Origin: Lachnospiraceae bacterium
GTDB lineage: Bacteria; Bacillota; Clostridia; Lachnospirales; Lachnospiraceae
Direction: 5' to 3'
Length of the DNA stretch: 5,536 nucleotides
NCBI GenBank assembly: GCA_029068665.1
Contig: JAIECC010000434.1
Location: 1-5,536, forward strand
Position numbers and translations under genes: made by a program. Shown one piece after another: positions 1 through 5,189 of this stretch. The notes beneath the pieces are model-generated. The model was given only the letters and a program-made list of their open reading frames with translations. It was not told where the DNA came from and searched no databases. How positions within the stretch are numbered: position 1 is the stretch's first letter; every line of letters starts with the position of its first letter.

Positions 1-145
1 GGTACCGATTGCAATATACGGAACCAAAGAGGAATTAGGGCATAGCATCGGAAAGCAGATGCGTGCATCTGTTGCAGTCATAGATGAGAACTTTGGACGG
101 GAAATTGCAAAGAAGATTGAAATGCAGAACAATATGGAGGTGTAA
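1..145 (+). CDS. L7Ae/L30e-family RNA-binding protein (YlxQ-like), 3' end only
   Basis: This is the last 47 residues of a gene cut by the left edge of the window. The reading frame begins at base 2, with base 1 ending the previous codon, and stops at TAA 143-145. The visible protein contains YGTKEELGHSIGK followed by RASVAVIDENF, which resembles the C-terminal part of small L7Ae/L30e-fold proteins, where a GTKEELG-like segment is common. In Bacillota a gene of this family (ylxQ, about 100 residues) lies between ylxR and infB, exactly this position. Family members bind kink-turn-like RNA; the precise role of YlxQ is not settled. The stop lies only 3 bases before the infB start, and the infB ribosome binding site overlaps its last codons, so the two are probably translationally coupled. 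The family call is firm from motif plus context; the N-terminal half cannot be assessed. Confidence 0.88.
   Translation, partial: VPIAIYGTKEELGHSIGKQMRASVAVIDENFGREIAKKIEMQNNMEV
136..142 (+). promoter_or_regulatory. infB ribosome binding site inside the ylxQ-like 3' end
   Basis: GGAGGTG at 136-142 is a strong Shine-Dalgarno match. Eight bases separate the GGAGG core (136-140) from the ATG at 149. It overlaps the last codons and the start of the stop codon of the upstream gene, which fixes the infB start and suggests coupled translation. Confidence 0.85.
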
Positions 146-148
146 CGA

Positions 149-2527
149 ATGGCAAAAGTAATTATAAATAAATTAAGTAAAGAATTAGGCGTTGAAAGTA
201 AAGAGATTATTGCTTTTCTAGACAAACAGGGCATCACTGGAAAGAAGCATCAATCCGGGCTGGAAGCAGAGGAAGAGGCTCTGGTACGAAAGGCTTTTGG
301 AGCAGGGAAAGCAGAACCGTCATCGGCTGCAAAAACAGAAAAGACAAAAACAGAAAAGGCAAAAGCAGAGAAGAAAGAAGCTCCGAAGGACGCAGTCAAA
401 GCGAAAAAGGCAGCTCCGGAAAAGCAGGAGCAGTCAAAAGGCAGTCAGAAAAAGGAAAGTACACCGCAAACTAACAATAAAAAAGAAGCCAATAACGGAA
501 GCAGCAATGGTAAAAATGCCGGTCAGAATGGGAATAATAAGGCGAAAAAGAATGACAACAACGGGAATCACAAGGATAGCAAGAAGGAACATACCATTGT
601 AACCTTCCAGGCAGAGCAGAGAGAAACCCGAAAGAATAAGAATCAAAAGAACAATAAGTTCAATAATAACAATAACGGAAATAGCAAGCAGGCACAGAAT
701 GGAAAGCCGGAAAAGCGCAGCGGTCAGTTTATTAAGCCGGAACCGAAGCCACAGCCACAGGAGCCGGAAGAAACCATTAAAACCATTGCTTTGCCACCGG
801 TACTGACAGTTAAGGAGTTTGCAGATAAGATTAACGTTCCGGTGAATCAGTTAATTAAAAAGATGTTCCTGGCAGGTAAAATGGTGAATGTAAATTCGGA
901 TCTGGAGTATGAAGAAGCGGCCGAAATTGCATTGGAATATAACGTTATTGCAGAGGAAGAAGAGCAGGTTGATATCATTGAAGAACTGCTGAAGGAAGAG
1001 GAAGAGGATGAAGCATTAATGTCATCCCGTCCACCGGTAGTCTGCGTTATGGGTCATGTTGACCATGGTAAAACCTCCCTGCTGGATGCCATTCGTACCA
1101 CACAGGTAACCAATCAGGAAGCCGGCGGTATTACCCAGCATATTGGTGCTTCGGTTGTTGAGGTAAACGGTCAGACTATTACATTTTTGGATACACCGGG
1201 ACATGAAGCATTTACGGCCATGCGTATGCGTGGTGCCCAGTCTACGGATATTGCTATTCTGGTGGTTGCAGCAGACGATGGTGTTATGCCTCAGACCGTA
1301 GAGGCGATTAACCATGCAAGAGCAGCCGGAGTAGAAATTATTGTAGCGGTTAATAAGATTGATAAGGAAAGTGCCAATATTGAGCGTGTAAAGCAGGAAT
1401 TAATGGAGTATGAGCTGGTAGCTGAAGAATGGGGCGGTTCCACGATTTTCTGTCCGGTTTCTGCGCATACAAAGGAAGGTCTGGAGAATTTGCTGGAAAT
1501 GATTCTGTTGACCGCAGAGGTAATGGAATTAAAGGCAAATAAGAACCGGAAGGCAAGAGGTATTGTAATCGAGGCCGAGCTGGATAAAGGCCGGGGACCG
1601 GTTGCCACGGTATTAGTGCAGAAGGGAACCTTAAAGGTTGGAGATATTATTGCAGTTGGCAATGTACATGGTAAGGTACGTGCCATGATGGATGATAAGC
1701 AGCGCAGGGTGAAGGAAGCAACTCCGTCGACTCCGGTTGAAATCTTAGGCTTAAATGGAGTACCGAATGCCGGTGAAATCTTTATTGCTACAGATAGTGA
1801 AAAAGAAGCAAGAACCATGGCTGAAGCATTTATCAGCTATGAAAAGGAAAAATTAATTGCAGAGACCAAATCTAAGATGTCTTTGGATGATTTGTTTTCA
1901 CAGATTCAGGCAGGCAATGTAAAGGAACTGAATCTGGTAGTAAAGGCAGATGTACAAGGTTCAGTGGAAGCAGTAAAGCAAAGTCTGCTTAAGTTGTCCA
2001 ATGAAGAGGTGGTAATCAAGGTGATTCATGCCGGTGTAGGTGCCATTAATGAATCCGATGTTATCCTGGCATCTGCTTCCAATGCCATTATTATTGGCTT
2101 TAATGTCCGTCCGGATGCAACGGCGAAGGATACGGCAGAGCGGGAACAGGTAGACTTGCGCCTGTATCGTGTAATTTACGATGCCATTGAGGATATTGAG
2201 GCAGCTATGAAGGGTATGTTAGACCCGATTTATGAAGAGAAGGTAATCGGTCATGCGGAAGTACGTCAGACCTATAAGGCTTCCGGTGTAGGTACCATTG
2301 CAGGTTCTTATGTGCTGGATGGTATACTGCAAAAGAATGCTACCTACCGGATTTCCCGGGAAGGAGAGCAGATCTTTGAAGGACCGCTGGCATCCCTGAA
2401 GCGCTTTAAGGATGATGTGAAGGAAGTGAAGTCCGGCTTCGAATGCGGACTTGTATTTGAAAACTTCAATGATGTGAAGGAAGAAGACCAGATTGAGGCT
2501 TATATTATGGTGGAAGTGCCGAGATAA
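149..2527 (+). CDS. infB: Translation initiation factor IF-2
   Basis: This GTPase delivers fMet-tRNA to the 30S subunit and promotes joining of the 50S subunit. The 792-residue protein shows the full domain order. An IF2_N domain lies at about 2-50, followed by a disordered Lys/Asn/Gln/Ala-rich linker at about 51-212. A second IF2_N-like domain spans about 214-268, then a Glu-rich stretch about 269-289. The G domain covers about 296-462, with G1 GHVDHGKT (302-309), G2 GITQHIG (327-333), G3 DTPGHE (348-353), G4 NKID (402-405) and G5 SAH (438-440). A beta-barrel domain (about 465-560), domain 3 (about 575-680) and the C-terminal fMet-tRNA-binding domain (about 690-790) follow. The C2 domain keeps KRF (751-753) and ECG (765-767), the positions known to contact fMet-tRNA in Geobacillus IF-2; the cysteine expected near 720 is serine here. 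The ATG is set by a strong ribosome binding site and by alignment of the N-terminal domain. All catalytic motifs are intact. Confidence 0.99.
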   Translation: MAKVIINKLSKELGVESKEIIAFLDKQGITGKKHQSGLEAEEEALVRKAFGAGKAEPSSAAKTEKTKTEKAKAEKKEAPKDAVKAKKAAPEKQEQSKGSQKKESTPQTNNKKEANNGSSNGKNAGQNGNNKAKKNDNNGNHKDSKKEHTIVTFQAEQRETRKNKNQKNNKFNNNNNGNSKQAQNGKPEKRSGQFIKPEPKPQPQEPEETIKTIALPPVLTVKEFADKINVPVNQLIKKMFLAGKMVNVNSDLEYEEAAEIALEYNVIAEEEEQVDIIEELLKEEEEDEALMSSRPPVVCVMGHVDHGKTSLLDAIRTTQVTNQEAGGITQHIGASVVEVNGQTITFLDTPGHEAFTAMRMRGAQSTDIAILVVAADDGVMPQTVEAINHARAAGVEIIVAVNKIDKESANIERVKQELMEYELVAEEWGGSTIFCPVSAHTKEGLENLLEMILLTAEVMELKANKNRKARGIVIEAELDKGRGPVATVLVQKGTLKVGDIIAVGNVHGKVRAMMDDKQRRVKEATPSTPVEILGLNGVPNAGEIFIATDSEKEARTMAEAFISYEKEKLIAETKSKMSLDDLFSQIQAGNVKELNLVVKADVQGSVEAVKQSLLKLSNEEVVIKVIHAGVGAINESDVILASASNAIIIGFNVRPDATAKDTAEREQVDLRLYRVIYDAIEDIEAAMKGMLDPIYEEKVIGHAEVRQTYKASGVGTIAGSYVLDGILQKNATYRISREGEQIFEGPLASLKRFKDDVKEVKSGFECGLVFENFNDVKEEDQIEAYIMVEVPR

Positions 2528-2534
2528 GGTTTGG

Positions 2535-2572
2535 TTTATATTCGCCATGCTATTACGCGTGGTGAATATAAA
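2535..2572 (+). other. Strong hairpin just after the infB stop
   Basis: Arms 2535-2550 and 2557-2572 pair along all 16 positions in RNA: fourteen Watson-Crick pairs plus one G-U and one U-G wobble, closing a six-base loop (2551-2556, TATTAC). The lower stem is A/T-rich and the upper stem G/C-rich. What follows is TTATGG, not a T-run, so a Rho-independent terminator is unlikely. Such a stem could protect the infB 3' end, act as an RNase processing site, or belong to the adjacent repeat; the sequence alone does not decide. Confidence 0.75.
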
Positions 2573-2607
2573 TTATGGTTTGCACGAAAGCTTTGAGCCA
2601 TGCCCCA

Positions 2608-2636
2608 ACCTCGCCTTCGTTTCACTTCGGCTCGGT
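2608..2636 (+). other. Small hairpin inside the fold-back element
   Basis: ACC (2608-2610) pairs with GGT (2634-2636) and GCC (2613-2615) with GGC (2629-2631), separated by a two-by-two internal loop and closing a 13-base loop. It is the weakest of the internal hairpins. Confidence 0.4.
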
Positions 2637-2639
2637 CGC

Positions 2640-2652
2640 AGGGCTTCGCCCT
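2640..2652 (+). other. Short G/C-rich hairpin inside the fold-back element
   Basis: AGGGC (2640-2644) and GCCCT (2648-2652) form a perfect five-base-pair stem closing a TTC triloop. It lies between the two larger internal hairpins and is not followed by a T-run, so it is not a terminator. Confidence 0.5.
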
Positions 2653-2654
2653 AT

Positions 2655-2717
2655 GTGAGTATAGAATAACCTGCTCTTTCGTGTGCAAGCACCCGATGAG
2701 CAGTTATTCCTACTCAC
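2655..2717 (+). other. Long bulged hairpin, core of the fold-back element
   Basis: GTGAGTA (2655-2661) pairs with TACTCAC (2711-2717), AATAA (2665-2669) with TTATT (2704-2708), and CTGCTC (2671-2676) with GAGCAG (2698-2703), with small bulges between. The top continues as TCG (2679-2681) with CGA (2694-2696), one mismatch, then GTG (2683-2685) with CAC (2690-2692) closing a CAAG loop. The stacked helices over 63 bases are far more than expected by chance and argue for a real palindromic or RNA structure. Confidence 0.65.
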
Positions 2718-2743
2718 GCATGGCTCAGACCAACCGTAATTTA

Positions 2744-2749
2744 GAGAGG
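2744..2749 (+). promoter_or_regulatory. rbfA ribosome binding site at the edge of the fold-back element
   Basis: GAGAGG at 2744-2749 (GAGAGGG with the next base) lies ten bases before the ATG at 2760. It begins two bases after the outer inverted repeat ends at 2741, so folding of the element could place a long helix directly upstream of ribosome entry. Confidence 0.7.
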
Positions 2750-2759
2750 GAAATATAGG

Positions 2760-3152
2760 ATGAGAAAAAATAGTGTAAAGAATACCAGAATTAATAGTGA
2801 GGTTCAACGGGAACTTAGCATGATTATCCGGGAGGATATCAAGGATCCCCGTATCCATTTCATGACTTCGGTAACAGATGTGCAGGTGGCTCCGGACTTA
2901 AAGACTTGTAAGGCATACATCAGTGTGATGGGAAATGAAGAAGAGCAGCAGAATACACTGACGGGCTTAAAAAGTGCTGTAGGATATATCCGCAGGGAGC
3001 TGGCACGTCGGGTGAATCTGCGGAACACACCGGAGATTACTTTTATTCTGGACGATTCCATTGCATATGGTGCGGAAATGTCTAAGAAAATTGCTGATTT
3101 GCATGTGGAAAATTATACTTCAGATGAAGAAGATGCCCCGGAGGAATCGTAA
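2760..3152 (+). CDS. rbfA: Ribosome-binding factor A (30S maturation)
   Basis: RbfA binds the 30S subunit near the 5' helix of 16S rRNA and is needed for late maturation and cold adaptation. The 130-residue protein matches the family's usual length of about 115-135. Family hallmarks run in order: RINSEVQRELSMII (10-23), the KDPRI segment (28-32), VTDVQVAPDLKTCKAYISV (38-56), the AxG kink of this KH-like fold (A73-V74-G75) leading into the helix YIRRELARRV, and the PEITFILDDS strand (91-100). The tail (121-130) is acidic and probably disordered, as is common. The start is supported by the ribosome binding site at 2744-2749 and by the alignment of RINSEV close to the N-terminus. It lies 232 bases after infB but on the same strand with no visible terminator, so it is probably in the same transcript. 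Confidence 0.97.
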   Translation: MRKNSVKNTRINSEVQRELSMIIREDIKDPRIHFMTSVTDVQVAPDLKTCKAYISVMGNEEEQQNTLTGLKSAVGYIRRELARRVNLRNTPEITFILDDSIAYGAEMSKKIADLHVENYTSDEEDAPEES

Positions 3153-3157
3153 AGGTT

Positions 3158-3175
3158 AAAGGGATGAACAGGTGA
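3158..3175 (+). promoter_or_regulatory. Two candidate ribosome binding sites before nrnA
   Basis: AAAGGG (3158-3163) lies 8 bases before GTG 3172, while AGGTGA (3170-3175) lies 5 bases before ATG 3181. The second site overlaps the GTG codon itself. The two sites support different starts of the same frame, three codons apart. Confidence 0.55.
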
Positions 3176-4140
3176 AGAGTATGAATCAATTTTTAGAGGC
3201 AATTGAACAGGCACAGACCATTGTGATTTTGGGACATATTCGTCCGGATGGCGACTGTGTCGGTTCCTGTACGGGAATGTATAATTATATTATGGATAAT
3301 TACCCGGAAAAGCAGGTTGATGTATATCTGGGAGATTTTGACCGGGAATTTCTATTTCTGCGGGGGACTGACCGGATTCATCATGAATTACAAGAGGGCA
3401 TGACTTATGATTTATGTCTGGCACTGGATTGCGCCAGTACGGACCGGTTTGGGGACTTTGGAGTGTATTACGAAACGGCAAAAGTAAAAGCAGCCATTGA
3501 TCATCATGCCAGCAATCCGGGCTATGGGGATATTTGTCTGGTACAGTCCCAGGCAGCGGCAGCCTGTGAAGCCATATACGGTATCCTGGAGCATGATAAA
3601 ATCAGCAGTCATTGCGCGGAGGCCCTGTATCTGGGTATTGTTCATGATACCGGTGTATTTAAGCATAGCAATACCACCAGGGATACCATGTGTGTTGCCG
3701 GGGACTTGATTGCATTGGGAGCAAGACCAAGTGAGATTATTGATCGTACCTTTTATAGCAAGAGCTTTGTACAGAACCAGATGCTTGGCCGGGCTTTGTT
3801 GGAAAGCTATATGACCTTAAATGATTTGTGCATTGTATCCTGTCTGAGAAAGGAAGTATTTGATTTTTATCATGCCACCAGTGTGGATGTGGATGGGGTG
3901 ATTGACCAGCTTCGGGTCACCAGAGGGATTGAGGTGGCAATGCTGTATTATGAATATGAACCCGATGTTTATAAATTCAGTCTTCGTTCCAACCGGTATG
4001 TGGATGTCAGCAAGATTGCCCTGCATTTTGGCGGCGGCGGTCATGTACGGGCAGCCGGTTTTTCCTTGGAAGGTGACCGGAATCAGGTAGCAGAGCAGGT
4101 ATTAGAGCAGATTGCGCTGCAGTTGGAATGCAACGGATAA
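3172..4140 (+). CDS. nrnA: DHH/DHHA1 phosphoesterase, NrnA type (oligoribonuclease / pAp phosphatase)
   Basis: NrnA-type enzymes are Mn-dependent cytoplasmic phosphoesterases that degrade very short RNAs and, in several Bacillota, dephosphorylate pAp. The 322-residue protein has a DHH domain and then a DHHA1 domain. Metal-site motifs are all present: GHIRPDGD (21-28), D86 in LALDCAS, DHH (110-112) and D159 in GIVHDTGVF. The DHHA1 substrate motif GGGGHVRAAGF spans 287-297. Length and motif order match B. subtilis NrnA (about 313 residues). The start may be GTG 3172 (used here) or ATG 3181, which would give 319 residues and fit the usual spacing to the first motif. It begins 19 bases after rbfA, in the rbfA-truB interval where this family is commonly found in Bacillota. 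Whether RNA oligomers, pAp or a cyclic-dinucleotide product such as pGpG or pApA is the main substrate cannot be told from sequence. Confidence 0.93.
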   Translation: MKSMNQFLEAIEQAQTIVILGHIRPDGDCVGSCTGMYNYIMDNYPEKQVDVYLGDFDREFLFLRGTDRIHHELQEGMTYDLCLALDCASTDRFGDFGVYYETAKVKAAIDHHASNPGYGDICLVQSQAAAACEAIYGILEHDKISSHCAEALYLGIVHDTGVFKHSNTTRDTMCVAGDLIALGARPSEIIDRTFYSKSFVQNQMLGRALLESYMTLNDLCIVSCLRKEVFDFYHATSVDVDGVIDQLRVTRGIEVAMLYYEYEPDVYKFSLRSNRYVDVSKIALHFGGGGHVRAAGFSLEGDRNQVAEQVLEQIALQLECNG

Positions 4141-4220
4141 TCATTCAAGTAAACTGTTTGTGTACACATTTGGTGACAGCAGTGGGGTGAAATGACAGGA
4201 AAATCAGGGGAGATGTACCA
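4141..4220. other. nrnA-truB gap with a short palindrome
   Basis: This 80-base gap carries no gene. It contains one perfect ten-base palindrome, TGTGTACACA at 4159-4168, and the truB ribosome binding site at its end. No terminator stem and no convincing promoter are visible. Confidence 0.6.
4207..4212 (+). promoter_or_regulatory. truB ribosome binding site
   Basis: GGGGAG at 4207-4212 lies eight bases before ATG 4221. An ATG at 4213 is closer to it but out of frame and too near to be used, so this site supports 4221 as the truB start. Confidence 0.65.
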
Positions 4221-5135
4221 ATGTATGACGGAATATTAAATGTATATAAGGAACCGGGTTTTACTTCCTTTGATGTGGTGGCAAAGCTAAGGGGAATTTT
4301 GCATCAGAAGAAAATCGGGCATACCGGTACCTTAGACCCTCAGGCAGAAGGGGTACTAGTGGTCTGTGTGGGAAAGGCAACGAAATTGTGTGATATTCTG
4401 CCGGACCATGATAAAGAGTATGAGGCAACTTTGTTGTTAGGAGTAACCACAGATACGGAGGACATGACCGGTGAAGTGCAGAAACGGTCAGATGTAACTG
4501 CTACAGAGGAAGAAGTACAGGCAGTAATACAGTCATTTATAGGAAGCTATGAACAGGTTCCGCCCATGTATTCTGCGATTAAGATAAATGGACAGAAATT
4601 ATATGAGCTTGCCCGTCAGGGAAAGGTAGTAGAGCGGCAGCCAAGGCCGATAACCATTTATGAATTGGAAATCAAAGATATTCAGCTTCCAAGGGTGATA
4701 TTTCGGATTAAATGCAGCCGGGGGACCTATATCCGCAGTTTATGCAGAGATATAGGAGAACAATTAGGCTGTGGGGGCTGTATGGAAAAGCTGGTCCGGG
4801 AAAGCGCCTGTGGATTTTCGGTTCATGACAGTCTGAGGTTATCTGAAATCGAAGCAATGGTGCAGGAAGGAAGATTGGAACAGCAGCTGCATTCCATTGA
4901 TTCCATGTATCCGCAATATCCGAGAATTCAAATTGCACCCGAATGGAATAAGCTGGTATATAATGGAAATAAATTTCAAAAAAGACATATCGGTAAGATG
5001 ACAGAAGGATTTCAAGAAGAAGAAGGTAACCAGATGCCTTATGTATTGGTTTATGATGCAGAGGGCATTTTTTTGGGGATATATGAATATCGATTGCAGA
5101 CCCAGGAGTTTGTACCATATAAGATGTTCTTATAA
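4221..5135 (+). CDS. truB: tRNA pseudouridine-55 synthase
   Basis: TruB converts U55 of the tRNA T-arm to pseudouridine and also acts as a tRNA folding chaperone. The 304-residue protein opens with GILNVYKEPGFTS (4-16), the usual TruB N-terminus. The catalytic aspartate is D39 in GHTGTLDPQAEGVL (33-46). Y67 in KEYEA and R172 in RGTYIR correspond to E. coli Y76 and R181 beside the active site, with the same nine-residue offset as D39 to D48. VPPMYSAIKINGQKLYELAR (113-132) is the typical substrate-binding stretch. From about 233 the sequence changes to the small, poorly conserved C-terminal domain with a PUA-like position. Length is normal for Bacillota. It lies 80 bases after nrnA and 54 before ribF, in the conserved truB-ribF order. 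No residue needed for catalysis is missing. Confidence 0.98.
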   Translation: MYDGILNVYKEPGFTSFDVVAKLRGILHQKKIGHTGTLDPQAEGVLVVCVGKATKLCDILPDHDKEYEATLLLGVTTDTEDMTGEVQKRSDVTATEEEVQAVIQSFIGSYEQVPPMYSAIKINGQKLYELARQGKVVERQPRPITIYELEIKDIQLPRVIFRIKCSRGTYIRSLCRDIGEQLGCGGCMEKLVRESACGFSVHDSLRLSEIEAMVQEGRLEQQLHSIDSMYPQYPRIQIAPEWNKLVYNGNKFQKRHIGKMTEGFQEEEGNQMPYVLVYDAEGIFLGIYEYRLQTQEFVPYKMFL

Positions 5136-5174
5136 GCATGAAGGGCAAAACAAGCCAATGCACTAAATTTGGAT

Positions 5175-5180
5175 AGAAGG
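5175..5180 (+). promoter_or_regulatory. ribF ribosome binding site
   Basis: AGAAGG at 5175-5180 lies nine bases before ATG 5190. The frame is open upstream as far as a TGA at 5139-5141, with only a weak TTG (5169) as another start, so this site decides for 5190. Confidence 0.6.
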
Positions 5181-5189
5181 CACGGAATT

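Larger units (their letters stand above)
2571..2741. repeat. Fold-back element with terminal inverted repeats (MITE-like or structured RNA)
   Basis: The outer ends 2571-2580 (AATTATGGTT) and 2732-2741 (AACCGTAATT) are inverted copies with nine of ten matches; the tenth is a T/G wobble in RNA. A second inverted pair, TGAGCCATGC at 2594-2603 and GCATGGCTCA at 2718-2727, is perfect over ten bases. Inside lie three hairpins at about 2608-2636, 2640-2652 and 2655-2717. The dinucleotide TA abuts each end (2569-2570 and 2742-2743), as expected for insertions of IS630/Tc1-mariner-related miniature elements, though a two-base match can arise by chance. No transposase is encoded. The layout fits a miniature inverted-repeat element or a dispersed palindromic repeat; a conserved structured RNA in the operon leader of rbfA is the alternative. 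Copy number elsewhere in the genome cannot be seen here. Confidence 0.6.
2528..2759. other. Gene-free infB-rbfA interval filled with inverted repeats
   Basis: The gap is 232 bases, whereas the other intergenic gaps here are 3, 19, 80 and 54 bases. I find no credible gene in it on either strand. Almost the whole interval can pair with itself: one hairpin directly after infB (2535-2572), then a fold-back unit to 2741, then the rbfA ribosome binding site. There is no stem followed by a T-run, so it does not look like an intrinsic terminator, and no convincing -35/-10 pair was seen. Confidence 0.8.

Noticed and set aside
297..602. Lys/Arg-rich open frame of 101 codons in another + frame inside infB
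   Set aside because: It is a frame-shifted reading of the A/G-rich IF-2 linker; the basic composition comes from the purine-rich strand.
149..720. A repeat array or CRISPR-like periodicity in the A-rich 5' part of infB
   Set aside because: The recurring AAA/GAA/AAT triplets are in-frame Lys, Glu and Asn codons of the linker, without fixed-length repeats or spacers.
1291..1818. Minus-strand open frame of 175 codons inside infB
   Set aside because: It lies wholly opposite conserved IF-2 domains; the length follows from codon bias of the real gene, and its sequence resembles no protein I know.
2535..2590. Rho-independent terminator after infB
   Set aside because: The hairpin is strong, but TTATGG follows the stem in place of a T-run, and the next genes of the same operon continue on the same strand.
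2622..2858. Minus-strand open frame of 78 codons across the fold-back element and the start of rbfA
   Set aside because: It overlaps the RbfA N-terminal coding region, its translation shows no family-like pattern, and half of it is the inverted-repeat sequence.
4193..4240. Short overlapping leader peptide (about 15 codons) before truB
   Set aside because: It is very short, its frame differs from truB, and open frames of this size are expected by chance; nothing else points to translation.
4708..5163. Minus-strand open frame of 151 codons opposite the truB 3' half
   Set aside because: It is a shadow of the conserved TruB coding sequence with no ribosome binding site or recognisable domain.
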